From positions 744,001 through 808,000 of the forward strand of contig NZ_JAFBDO010000001.1 in assembly GCF_016908295.1 (NCBI RefSeq): a DNA stretch of 64,000 bases, written 5' to 3'. Source of the DNA: Thalassobacillus pellis. GTDB taxonomy: Bacteria > Bacillota > Bacilli > Bacillales > Halobacillaceae. Of this stretch, positions 42,301 to 52,318 are shown in pieces. The notes below the pieces were generated by a model that was not told the origin of the DNA, did no database searches, and was given only the letters and a program-made list of their open reading frames with translations. Both the position numbers and the translations under genes were made by a program. Position 1 is the stretch's first letter. Each line of letters starts with the position of its first letter.

Positions 42301-42317
42301 TTTATTTTGAAACATTT

Positions 42318-42348
42318 GGCTTGTCGCCAAGTCCTTTTGGCGAAAGCC
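42318..42348 (+). repeat. 31-nt hairpin repeat, copy 3
   Basis: GGCTTGTCGCCAAG-TCCTT-TTGGCGAAAGCC. The TCGCCAA/TTGGCGA stem is perfect here, extended by GGCT/AGCC around it. It sits in the 163-nt gap before the MFS gene. Confidence 0.65.
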
Positions 42349-42414
42349 TCAATTTGCATACACTTTAATCTTTTAACAAAGTTAAATTAAAGTGTAAAAG
42401 AGAAGGAGATTTCC

Positions 42415-43605
42415 ATGCAACAATCACCTAAATTATGGACAAGACCATTTATATTTCTGCTTCTCGGTAATTTATTTACTTTCATGAGTTTTCAGATGCT
42501 TCTTCCTAACCTTCCCCCTTACATTGAGGAAATTGGCGGGAGTAACCTGCAAATAGGACTGGTTACGACGATGTTTTCCGTGGCAGCCATTTTGATTCGG
42601 CCTTTTATCGGACATATGCTGTTGACGAAAGAACGAAAATTGCTAGTATTGGCGGGTTCCATTTCCCTTCTCGGAATGACCCTGTTATATCCGATTACGC
42701 AGATTGTATTCGTGCTTTTACTTTTGCGATTTCTGCATGGAGTGGCGTGGGGCTGGTCAACGACTACCAACGGGACGGCTGCAGTCGATATCGTTCCGAG
42801 AAAACGTGTCGGGGAAGGAATGGGTTATTTTGGCCTCTCCATAACAGTCGGAATGATTATCGCGCCCAGTCTGGGTATCTACCTTTACCAACATTACACC
42901 TTTGATATATTGATAGCTTTTTCTGCAGGTTTAGGAGTGGTTGCTATTATATTATTCGCGCTTACGAAGTTCCAAACTCCGGACAGCGTGAAGGAAAGCC
43001 GCACAGACCCGCCGCGCTTTTCCTTTGTCGGCTCACTTGTGGAAAAACGAAGCTGGTATCCGGCTATGGTAACTTTCTTTACTACCTTCGGTTACGGATC
43101 CATTGTCACGTACATTGTCATATTCGGAGAAGAAAAAGGCTTGACTGGAACATTTCTTTTTTATTTATTCAATGCTTTATTCGCTACGATATCACGCCCT
43201 GTAACCGGCAGATATTTCGATAAAAAGGGCCCTTGGAATCTGATTATGGCTGGGACGTTGATTGCATTTGCTGCGATGTGGATACTGGCTGTGGCTGAAT
43301 CGAACGTTTACCTGATTATTTCCGGTGCTTTGTTTGGACTTGGATATGGGCCGATGATGCCCGCTTTTCAGGCGTGGGTTATTTCCAAAACCACGACAGC
43401 CAGAAGCGGTATCGCAAATGGCATGTTTTACTCTTCCATTGACCTCGGTATTGGTTTAAGTGCCATTGTTTTAGGTTTCATTTATAACTTTGTCGAAACA
43501 GCCACTTTATTTAAAATATCAAGCTTTCTTTTCCTCCTCGTGTTTATTTTGACGTGGTGGGATTCACGTAAACAGACCGAGGGATGGGAGCCGCTGAACA
43601 GTTGA
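42415..43605 (+). CDS. MFS transporter
   Basis: A 396-residue major facilitator with 12 predicted helices. The N-terminal half has the loop IRPFIGHMLLTKERK between helices 2 and 3 (motif A region) and FLHGVAWGWSTTTNGTAAVD; the second half has SRPVTGRYFDKKGPWN (motif A repeat) and GLGYGPMMPAFQAWV. It resembles the YfcJ/YwoG-like efflux subgroup. Substrate unknown. ATG 42415 has GAAGGAG upstream. Terminator follows. Confidence 0.87.
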   Translation: MQQSPKLWTRPFIFLLLGNLFTFMSFQMLLPNLPPYIEEIGGSNLQIGLVTTMFSVAAILIRPFIGHMLLTKERKLLVLAGSISLLGMTLLYPITQIVFVLLLLRFLHGVAWGWSTTTNGTAAVDIVPRKRVGEGMGYFGLSITVGMIIAPSLGIYLYQHYTFDILIAFSAGLGVVAIILFALTKFQTPDSVKESRTDPPRFSFVGSLVEKRSWYPAMVTFFTTFGYGSIVTYIVIFGEEKGLTGTFLFYLFNALFATISRPVTGRYFDKKGPWNLIMAGTLIAFAAMWILAVAESNVYLIISGALFGLGYGPMMPAFQAWVISKTTTARSGIANGMFYSSIDLGIGLSAIVLGFIYNFVETATLFKISSFLFLLVFILTWWDSRKQTEGWEPLNS

Positions 43606-43608
43606 AAT

Positions 43609-43662
43609 CAGGTGCACCGCAACAGATTCTTCATGCCGAATCTTAGCAGGTGCACCTGTTTT
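43609..43662 (+). terminator. Terminator of the MFS gene
   Basis: CAGGTGCACC / GGTGCACCTG with an inner AGATTC/GAATCT stem, followed by TTTTAC. Confidence 0.8.
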
Positions 43663-43694
43663 ACTACCGGAACGGCATAAACAACCTTAGGAGC

Positions 43695-44531
43695 CTATGA
43701 GCTGAACCGATAGACAACTGATTTACCAATCGGATAATAGCCAATTTTTTTATAGATAGAATTTGATGTTGGGTTATCAGCATCTGTATACAGACAGCAA
43801 AATTGGAATCCCCCCTGCAGCAAGTCACGGCTCAGCCTCCAAACTGCATTTGTTGCATAACCCCTCCCTTTGTATAGATCAGGTGTATATACAGCATTTA
43901 TGGTCGTACCATTTTTTGTACTTCGTGACTGGTTGACCATGGAGACAGGCTTTCCATCCACTTCCCAAATATACATCGAGCCGTTCCCAATCATTCTTTT
44001 GGCAAGGTTCCTTGCGTCATCGTAAATCGTTATCTCCCCTGTTTCCCTTCCAAACCCTTTCAACCAATTCGTGATAAGTAGCATGTCGTTAGAATCCGCC
44101 TTCCTCAGGCTTCCTGGTGTACGGCTGATTTCCTGTACTTCATCTAACCGGTATATCCACTGCCGCATATGTAGATGACTTTTCTTACCACTCTTTCTCA
44201 GATAATTAGCAGCAAAACGATCCGCAATTGTTATCTCCCCTACAATCCCGGGCATTTCGTAATCATTACTGATTATGTAGTCGACAACAGTTTCCAGGAC
44301 AGCATTATCAATTTCACAAGCGGGAAGGATCCATTGTTCCGGATGTGTTTTCATCATCATGAAGAGCGTGCGTCCATCGCTTTCCACTGCCAGTAGTTTT
44401 GAATCATTGGATGTATCATTCAACCTTCCTGCCACTCCAAGCGCCAGGTTATTCATCGCTTCCTTTTTAAGAAGCAACTCCTCTACTTTATCAAAATAAA
44501 GATTAGGATCCTTGTATGTTTTTACCTTCAT
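43695..44531 (-). CDS. GNAT-family N-acetyltransferase
   Basis: A 278-residue acetyltransferase starting ATG 44531 (GAGAGGCGGGA upstream; the frame opens seven codons earlier without a site). The C-terminal GNAT domain has INAVYTPDLYKGRGYATNAV (acetyl-CoA loop) and ends NSIYKKIGYYPIGKSVVYRF. The N-terminal 120 residues are a degenerate partner domain, as in many Bacillus two-domain GNATs. Substrate unknown. Monocistronic. Confidence 0.85.
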   Translation of the reverse strand: MKVKTYKDPNLYFDKVEELLLKKEAMNNLALGVAGRLNDTSNDSKLLAVESDGRTLFMMMKTHPEQWILPACEIDNAVLETVVDYIISNDYEMPGIVGEITIADRFAANYLRKSGKKSHLHMRQWIYRLDEVQEISRTPGSLRKADSNDMLLITNWLKGFGRETGEITIYDDARNLAKRMIGNGSMYIWEVDGKPVSMVNQSRSTKNGTTINAVYTPDLYKGRGYATNAVWRLSRDLLQGGFQFCCLYTDADNPTSNSIYKKIGYYPIGKSVVYRFSS

Positions 44532-44612
44532 TCCCGCCTCTCCCCTTTGCACTGAAATTTCAAATACTATACCATAAAAAACGAGCAGCCTACAATATGA
44601 AAAGAGGTGTAG

Positions 44613-44798
44613 ATGATGACAGAAAATGAAATCAAAGACCAGATTGCAGAGGTCAAATCCGATTACATCCGTATTCAGGGAGATCTAGATAAAGTCGAAG
44701 CAGCCGGAGGAAATGTGAAAAAGGCTGAAGAACAGCTGGTTAGACTTGAAGAAGAACTGAAGGAACTGAACCAAAAGCTGGCAGAATGTAAAAAATAA
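44613..44798 (+). CDS. Small coiled-coil protein, SE1832-like
   Basis: A 61-residue (or 60 from the second ATG) all-helical protein: MMTENEIKDQIAEVKSDYIR, IQGDLDKVEAAGGNVKKAEE, QLVRLEEELKELNQKLAECK. Two heptad helices joined at AAGGN. The sequence fits the SE1832 family of short Firmicute proteins of unknown role. AGAGGTG precedes the double ATG. Followed by a very strong terminator. Confidence 0.72.
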   Translation: MMTENEIKDQIAEVKSDYIRIQGDLDKVEAAGGNVKKAEEQLVRLEEELKELNQKLAECKK

Positions 44799-44818
44799 GA
44801 AACCTAAAGGTAAATAAT

Positions 44819-44868
44819 AAAAAATACCGAGGAGAGACTAAAACCCTAGTTTCTCCTCGGTATTTTTT
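44819..44868. terminator. Bidirectional terminator
   Basis: AAAAAATACCGAGGAGA / TCTCCTCGGTATTTTTT with A and T runs at both ends. Confidence 0.9.
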
Positions 44869-44996
44869 ACCTTATTAGACAAGGCAAGGTAATTGAACAG
44901 AACTTGTATAAAATACCCCGCTGGCGTTTATTACTTGCATCCGCTGAAAATGGAGTTTCGCTTAAGGATATTGAATATACCTCGTTGTGTTAAAAT

Positions 44997-46862
44997 CTAA
45001 TAACTTTTCTTAGAAGCAGTGTTCCCATTCCTTTTCTCTTCCAGTTTCATCTGGATTTTATCCATTTCCTTATCGGGCGGCATAAGGCTGACAACCGTGT
45101 CTCCCTGCTCTGCCCGAATAATTAATTCCTCCGTAAAGAAATCAATCTTGCCAGAAGGCTTTTTGATGAACAGCATGATAGCATCTGCATTGACATTTTC
45201 CAAGTACTGATCGTACGTATATTTAGAAGTGATATTTGTTTTTCGGAAAATATAGCCATTATTCACCTTGTTATTAAGCACTTCCCAGGTAGCCCCATCC
45301 TTAAATAAGGTCTGGCCCCCAATTGTGTGGTTAAGCCCTTCAAGTTTTTCTTCGCCCTTGCGCTGGATACTGAGCTGGAACAAGTTGTTCCTTCCGAACG
45401 CAGGAACAAATGTTGTACATATCAACGCGTTGTATGCATCCTTATCTGTCGAAGCAATCAAATATTCAAACGGCGTCATATCCAGGTTATATTCCGTCTG
45501 TTCCGACAAAATTTCCCCATGATAAGCTGGAAGACCATTGCGCCTCGCTTTTATCAGCTTCTCCCACGAAGAGTCCACCACCATGACCGGTACGTTAAGG
45601 TCTTCAAACGTCTTAGCAAGTGATACGGTAAAATTATTGCTACCGTTAAGCAGAACACCAGGTGGTCCTTCCATCGACAAATTCAGCTTCTTTGCCAGCC
45701 ACTGTATGGAAAAACCATGGGCCAGCACCGTCGAAAACACGAGAGCAAACGTAATAGAAGTAAGAATATTGGCATCTGCAAAGCCAGCATCAAGCAGGAC
45801 ACTGGCAAAATAACTGGACACAGTCAAAGCTACAATCCCCCGCGGAGCAATCCACCCTACCAGGATTTTCTCTCCAAGGCTGAGATCCGTGCCGATCGTT
45901 GACAGCCAAATCGATAGTGGACGTACGACAAATAGCATCAGCAATACAAAACCGATAACTTGCGGGTTCAGTATTTGAATCAGCGTTTCCCTTGTAAGGG
46001 ATGATGTCAAAATTACGAATATGGTAGAAATCATTAATAATGATATATTTTCTTTAAAGTGCTTCATATCTGTTACAGATGGAATTTTCAAATTAGCCAT
46101 GGTCATTCCCATAGCTGTCACTGCCAATAGTCCTGTTTCATGGGTGATTTCGTCTGAGATAGTGAAACAGGCAATGACTACCGTAAATACCATCGGTGAC
46201 TTCAAATATTCCGGTAAAAATCCGGTCTGAAGCATCCAGCCGACACCTTTCCCACAAAACCATCCAAGGATGGTAGCGAAAAAGGAGGCTAGAAAAAAGA
46301 GTAATAGTGCGGTGGGATTAGGCTCGCTTCCCATAAGAAATTGAATGATTTCAAACGCAAAGACGGCAAGCAGCGCCCCAATCGGATCTACTATGATTGC
46401 TTCCCATTTAAGAATTTTAGCTGGCCGCTTTTTCAATTTCGCCTGCCTTAGTAATGGAAGGATGACAGTCGGTCCCGTAACGATAAACAAACCTGCAATC
46501 ACGAATGCGACTGCCCAAGCCAGACCTCCTACATAGTGAGCTGCCATAGCTCCTGCGATCCAGCTGATGAAAGCCCCTAAGGTAACAATTCGGAATACAG
46601 GTTTTCCGAGTCCTTTCACTTCTTTAAAGTTAAGGTTCAAGCTTCCATCAAACAGGATGATCGCTACGGCAACGGCGATGATCGGTTTATAAAGATCCCC
46701 AAAACTTTCCTCCGGATTCATCAATCCAAGGACCGGTCCCGCCAGTAAACCAGCGATTGACATTAGAACGATGGCTGGAAGCCGGTATCTCCAGGCTGCC
46801 CACTGGGAACCAATTCCTAAAGCTAAGATAAGCATGAATTGGACTAAAATCGAATCAATCAT
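44997..46862 (-). CDS. CPA1-family cation:proton antiporter with C-terminal TrkA-N-like domain
   Basis: A 621-residue antiporter. Residues 1-395 hold about 12 helices with GPTVILPLLRQ and EAIIVDPIGALLAVFAFE, the ion-binding ND/DP region of NhaP/CPA1 exchangers. Residues 400-500 are a Rossmann-like TrkA-N segment (GVLLNGSNNFTVSLAKTFED...VMVVDSSWEKL), though its glycine motif is degenerate, and 530-600 a TrkA-C-like domain. It should expel Na+ or K+ for H+ in pH and salt homeostasis and be gated by nucleotide. Monocistronic. Confidence 0.88.
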   Translation of the reverse strand: MIDSILVQFMLILALGIGSQWAAWRYRLPAIVLMSIAGLLAGPVLGLMNPEESFGDLYKPIIAVAVAIILFDGSLNLNFKEVKGLGKPVFRIVTLGAFISWIAGAMAAHYVGGLAWAVAFVIAGLFIVTGPTVILPLLRQAKLKKRPAKILKWEAIIVDPIGALLAVFAFEIIQFLMGSEPNPTALLLFFLASFFATILGWFCGKGVGWMLQTGFLPEYLKSPMVFTVVIACFTISDEITHETGLLAVTAMGMTMANLKIPSVTDMKHFKENISLLMISTIFVILTSSLTRETLIQILNPQVIGFVLLMLFVVRPLSIWLSTIGTDLSLGEKILVGWIAPRGIVALTVSSYFASVLLDAGFADANILTSITFALVFSTVLAHGFSIQWLAKKLNLSMEGPPGVLLNGSNNFTVSLAKTFEDLNVPVMVVDSSWEKLIKARRNGLPAYHGEILSEQTEYNLDMTPFEYLIASTDKDAYNALICTTFVPAFGRNNLFQLSIQRKGEEKLEGLNHTIGGQTLFKDGATWEVLNNKVNNGYIFRKTNITSKYTYDQYLENVNADAIMLFIKKPSGKIDFFTEELIIRAEQGDTVVSLMPPDKEMDKIQMKLEEKRNGNTASKKSY

Positions 46863-47038
46863 GGTACAACCCCTTTATTTGGAAGCAATAAAAATCGCTT
46901 AATTTCCTTATTTTAAAGATATAGGGATATTCTATATTCCCCCTACATTAATGTAAACTATAAGGTTTTATTTGTAAGCATTTTCATGAAAGTTTTGTGA
47001 ACGGATGAAATTAACAATTATTACTTTGCAAAAATGGA

Positions 47039-47067
47039 TTGACATAATTTTTCGACATTGATAGTAT
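47039..47067 (+). promoter_or_regulatory. SigA promoter of brnQ
   Basis: TTGACA (47039-47044), 17-nt spacer, TAGTAT (47062-47067). Transcription should start near 47074, leaving a leader of about 175 nt. Confidence 0.75.
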
Positions 47068-47094
47068 TATCCCGTCTTGATAATATTCAAAAAA

Positions 47095-47212
47095 ATCTGA
47101 GTCGTCTCCTGTGCCTTATCGAATATCTCAGGGTATATAGAAAAACAGATGTAAGCGCAATCATAGCACACACTTAGTGAGCTCTACCCTGGATGAGGGA
47201 GGGCTTTTTTAA
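47095..47212 (+). promoter_or_regulatory. brnQ leader attenuator with competing hairpins
   Basis: An intrinsic terminator (47180-47212: AGCTCT-A-CCCT / AGGGAGGGCT, then TTTTTT) sits between the promoter and brnQ. Upstream CAGGGTA (47129-47135) is complementary to TACCCTG (47185-47191), which forms the 5' arm of the terminator, so the two structures exclude each other. A CTGAG/CTCAG stem at 47097-47130 may in turn hide CAGGGTA. The leader lacks the T-box core (TGGNACCGCG) and a leucine/valine-rich leader peptide. Confidence 0.6.
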
Positions 47213-47251
47213 CGGCACACTTACAACAGGACCCATCAAGGAGGATGTATT

Positions 47252-48565
47252 ATGAAACGACGAGATACAGTCTTTATTGGCTTTACGTTATTCGCACTAT
47301 TTTTCGGGGCAGGAAACCTAATTTATCCGACTTCCCTGGGGATTGAGGCTGGCACTTCCTACTGGCCAGCAATTGCAGGCTTCGTATTAACCGGCGTCGG
47401 AATACCCGTTATTACAGTAACTGCAATTTCCTTAATAAGAAATGGAACAATTGAATTAGGAAGCCGGGTTCATCCATTATTCGGTCTGCTCTTTACAGCA
47501 GCCATCTACCTGGCAATTGGGCCATTCTTCGGTATCCCGCGTGCCGCTAATGTGGCCTTTGAAATGGGAGTGCAGCCACTGGCGGGTGGATCAGCCGGAA
47601 TGTTACTTCTGTTCACCATCATTTTCTTTGCTCTCGTATTTTGGGTCAGTCTTAACCCTTCCAAGATTGTTGACCGGATCGGACAATGGCTGACACCTCT
47701 ATTACTGCTTTCTATCATTGGTCTTGTAATCGGAAGCTTTTTCTTATTAGACGGTTCATTGATCCAACCGACAGAAAAGTATCAATCTACACCCTTTTTC
47801 ACAGGCTTTCTGGAAGGTTATTTGACGATGGATGCCATTGCTGCCCTTGCATTCGGCATCATCGTTATCACGGCATTAAAAGAAAGAGGAGTTACCGATC
47901 AGAAAGAAATCACGCGGTACACCCTTAAAGTCGGTGCAGTAACCGCAACCGGTCTTACAGCCGTATATACATCTATCGGATGGATCGGTGCAAAGATGGC
48001 AAGTGAAGGCAGCTATGCAAACGGCGGAGAAATTCTTTCCGGTGCGGCAAATTTAATGTATGGGCAGATAGGTACTGTTTTACTAGGTATCATCGTTGCG
48101 CTGGCCTGCTTCACTACCTGTGTGGGCCTTACAGTAGCCTGTGGTCAATTTTTTAACCGGGTATTCCCAAAATTATCGTATAACATTGTCATCACGGTAA
48201 TTACCCTCATCAGCTTTGCAGTATCCAATGTCGGTTTGAATCAAATTATCGCCTATTCAGTACCGGTTTTAGTGTTTATTTATCCTATTGCAATCGTATT
48301 GGTAATTTTGGCGTTTACCCACAGGCTTTTCAATGGTTCTCTTTATGTGTATCGTGGGGCCATCCTCATGACATCGATTATCAGTCTTTACGACGGTCTT
48401 GTCGCTTTCGGAATCGACTTATCCGCTGTAGAAGGGATGATGCAGCAACTGCCATTATTCTCCTTGGGACTTGGCTGGGTGATCCCTGCTATTATAGGGG
48501 CATTAGGTGGCTTACTGTTCCACCTGTTCATCTCCTCAGACAGGTTGATTCCGACAGACAAATAA
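47252..48565 (+). CDS. brnQ: Branched-chain amino acid transport system II carrier protein
   Basis: A 437-residue LIVCS-family symporter for leucine, isoleucine and valine, 12 helices. Signatures: FALFFGAGNLIYPTSLG at the N-terminus, GPFFGIPRAANVAFEMG, and TTCVGLTVACGQFF in helix 9. ATG 47252 has CAAGGAGG upstream. A SigA promoter and a terminator-containing leader precede it, so expression is probably regulated by attenuation. A terminator follows. Confidence 0.93.
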   Translation: MKRRDTVFIGFTLFALFFGAGNLIYPTSLGIEAGTSYWPAIAGFVLTGVGIPVITVTAISLIRNGTIELGSRVHPLFGLLFTAAIYLAIGPFFGIPRAANVAFEMGVQPLAGGSAGMLLLFTIIFFALVFWVSLNPSKIVDRIGQWLTPLLLLSIIGLVIGSFFLLDGSLIQPTEKYQSTPFFTGFLEGYLTMDAIAALAFGIIVITALKERGVTDQKEITRYTLKVGAVTATGLTAVYTSIGWIGAKMASEGSYANGGEILSGAANLMYGQIGTVLLGIIVALACFTTCVGLTVACGQFFNRVFPKLSYNIVITVITLISFAVSNVGLNQIIAYSVPVLVFIYPIAIVLVILAFTHRLFNGSLYVYRGAILMTSIISLYDGLVAFGIDLSAVEGMMQQLPLFSLGLGWVIPAIIGALGGLLFHLFISSDRLIPTDK

Positions 48566-48570
48566 AGAAG

Positions 48571-48616
48571 AAAAGTGCCGTGCGCTTCTTTTTTCAAGCG
48601 TATCGGCACTTTTTCT
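48571..48616 (+). terminator. Terminator of brnQ
   Basis: AAAAGTGCCG...CGGCACTTTTTC with a CGCTT/AAGCG inner stem. Confidence 0.85.
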
Positions 48617-48713
48617 TTTGGAATTTTATTCGTATCAGGCTAATCTTATTCCATGAATACATGCTTCCGCTTAAAAAAGTCCTTCTTAATATAGTAGAGT
48701 TGTTAAAGCTGGT

Positions 48714-48812
48714 CATTGATCCTTACGAACCGCTTGCCGGCGGATGATTGACGCGGGCACGGCCTCAAGCCTTCTTGGTCAAGAAGGCAGCTTGATCAAT
48801 ATAGCGTGAAGG
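48714..48812. repeat. Decayed family-A repeat
   Basis: GTCATTGATCCTTACGAACC, GCTTGCCGGCGGATGATTGA, CGCGGGCACGGCC and TTGGTCAA...TTGATCAA correspond to the 56520-56664 copy in the same orientation; the right-hand end is lost. Confidence 0.6.
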
Positions 48813-48834
48813 AATACTTAGGGGTTTCTCTACA

Positions 48835-48874
48835 AGCTGAAAAAGCAGGCCAAAAGGAGGCCTGCTTTTTCAGC
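48835..48874 (-). terminator. Terminator of the ATP-grasp/alpha-E/transglutaminase cluster
   Basis: Minus-strand GCTGAAAAAGCAGGCC / GGCCTGCTTTTTCAGC stem overlapping the transglutaminase stop codon. Confidence 0.85.
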
Positions 48875-49721
48875 TTTCAATCAAGGTAACACTAACTTTA
48901 ACATCAAGTGTCTGCTGACCACCGCGGTAGACACCCTGGAGCGGGCTGAGATCGGCATAATCTCTTCCCGTCCCTATTCGGATGTGCTGCTCAAGGGCTT
49001 CAACATTATTGGTTGGATCGAGTCCTACCCAGCCTATTCCAGGAACCATTATTTCTACCCACGCATGAGTTGCGGCATCTCCCACCAGGGCAGAATCCTC
49101 TCCGACATATAAATAGCCACTCACGTATCTAGCCGGTATCCCGTTAGCACGAAGGACTGCCAGCATGATATGGGCATAATCCTGGCACACTCCCCGTTTT
49201 TCCGGCCAGCTTTCATAGGCTTTCGTATAAACATGGGTTGCAGTACCGTCATAATAAATCGACTGATTGATATAAGCCATCAAATCGAGGGAGAATTTAA
49301 TCGGGTCACGGGGATCACCAACAGCTGCGACGATCTCCTCAACTTGATCTTTATAAAGGAACGTATATGGTGTTTCGTTCAGGTAAGCTAAATAATGCTT
49401 ATGGAAAAGCTGGGAATTGAAAATCTCCATCATCTCATCGGTATAGCGGATCATCCGTATGAAAGGACTTTTTTGAATACTGATGGTCGAGCTTGTTTTT
49501 ACGGTAAGATGCTCATGCTTTTCCGGGATAAAAAAAGTTTCCACATGATTCCCCCATAGATCGATATGTTCCTTCGTCATGGATGAGGGGGTGATATCCG
49601 TCCGATAGGACAATAACCGCTGGCACTCATCGGTCCTCGGCTTCAGGCGGATGTGGTTCATACTCTGGTCAACAGGATTTTCATAGTGGAACGTATTTGT
49701 ATGCTCAATCTGGTACTTCAC
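48870..49721 (-). CDS. Transglutaminase-family protein (bacterial transglutaminase-like cysteine protease)
   Basis: A 283-residue protein with the Bact_transglu_N beta domain (1-85) and a transglutaminase-like core: the nucleophile lies in KRGVCQDYAHIMLAVLRANG, followed by GIPARYVSGYLYVGE, the His in THAWVEIMVPGIGWVGLDPT and its Asp. It is predicted to cut or cross-link peptide amide bonds in the cytoplasm; no signal peptide. Last of three genes with alpha-E and ATP-grasp proteins, an association known across bacteria, thought to build and break peptide tags. Confidence 0.9.
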   Translation of the reverse strand: MKYQIEHTNTFHYENPVDQSMNHIRLKPRTDECQRLLSYRTDITPSSMTKEHIDLWGNHVETFFIPEKHEHLTVKTSSTISIQKSPFIRMIRYTDEMMEIFNSQLFHKHYLAYLNETPYTFLYKDQVEEIVAAVGDPRDPIKFSLDLMAYINQSIYYDGTATHVYTKAYESWPEKRGVCQDYAHIMLAVLRANGIPARYVSGYLYVGEDSALVGDAATHAWVEIMVPGIGWVGLDPTNNVEALEQHIRIGTGRDYADLSPLQGVYRGGQQTLDVKVSVTLIES

Positions 49722-49801
49722 GATTAAACTCCTCCAGCAAGGGAAAAAATTTGTCTCTTATCTAAATTATGACCTGATACTCCCAAGGATACCCACTGTC
49801 A

Positions 49802-50756
49802 TCATTTTATTTCGACTGGTTCAACTAAATAATAGGTTTCTGAAAATATCTGTCCGATTTGAATACAACGATTTTGAAAGTGATTTAGGAAGTCCATCAG
49901 CTCTTCCATGGACATATCATTCGACTTAAAAGAAATGACCTCCTGCTGAATCGTTTCTAACATTTGGAACAATCGTTCGGAATAATGGTTGATTTCTCCT
50001 TTTTCCAATTTATTGATTGTTTCCATCACATGATCCATACAGTAACGGATGGATCTTGGAAATCTGTCCTCCTCAATGATGAACTGCAGGACGTGCTCTG
50101 CATCCATTGTCGGCGGGTGTTCTTTAATATACGCATCATAGCCGTTGACCAGGCGAAGTGCCGATAACCAGTAATAATGATGATTGACGGAGCCCTGTTT
50201 TTCCTTGCGGGCTTTTTCACAAATGACATTCAGGATACGGGCTGTCTTTTCAGCGCGCTCCAGCCATTTGCCGATTTTGATGAACGAATATGGAACTCCT
50301 CTTATCATCGATGATTCCACTACTCCCTGAGCGGTCATGGAGGTCATCGTGATCGTTTTCAAAAAATCCTGGATTTCCTGAAGGGTGAAATCATTCCTGC
50401 GGATGGCAGGAAGCTCCAGGTAGAATTTATTCAAAACTTCCCATAATCGCTCTGGTATCATATCTCTTGTCGCTCTGGCATTCTCACGGGCGTAAGTCAT
50501 GCAATTGATAAGAGAGTTATAGTTTTTATCAGCAAAAGCTACATAATGGATGATTTCATCTGTTTTAAAATGGGGATGCTGTGACTGGTACTCTGCAAGA
50601 GAAACCACGATTTCCAAAACTTCTTCCCAATCTCGGTCAAGCACTTCTGCATCATCCGCTTCCAGCATATTGATCAATTGCACCTGCAGTACGCTGGCAT
50701 TATTTTCTGCCCTTTCAATGTTCCGAGCCATCCAAAATAATGAATTAGCTACTCGA

Positions 50757-50764
<8 letters not shown>
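49802..50764 (-). CDS. Alpha-E domain protein (DUF403)
   Basis: A 320-residue all-helical protein, MLSRVANSLFWMARNIERAE with the R.....W..R..ER motif typical of alpha-E domains, and a later SFIKIGKWLERAEKTARIL repeat. The biochemical role is unknown; alpha-E proteins always accompany ATP-grasp or transglutaminase partners. ATG 50764 follows GGAGG and overlaps the ATP-grasp stop by 8 nt; the upstream in-frame ATG at 50782 lacks a site. Middle gene of the trio. Confidence 0.9.
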
Positions 50765-52217
<1,453 letters not shown>

Positions 52218-52264
52218 AAGTTCCGTCCCCCTACCTTTTTTTACTTCCCCCTTCTAATACCCTA

Positions 52265-52312
52265 AAAAAGCACCGAGTAGTCAGAAAATTCTACAAAATA
52301 CCCGGTGCTTCA
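52265..52312 (-). terminator. Terminator of the MDR oxidoreductase gene
   Basis: Minus-strand GAAGCACCG / CGGTGCTTTTTTAG with a long loop. Confidence 0.75.
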
Positions 52313-52318
52313 GTTATA

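Noticed and set aside
47095-47251. T-box riboswitch for brnQ
   Set aside because: No T-box bulge sequence (TGGNACC) or specifier-like stem could be found; kept only as an unclassified attenuator.
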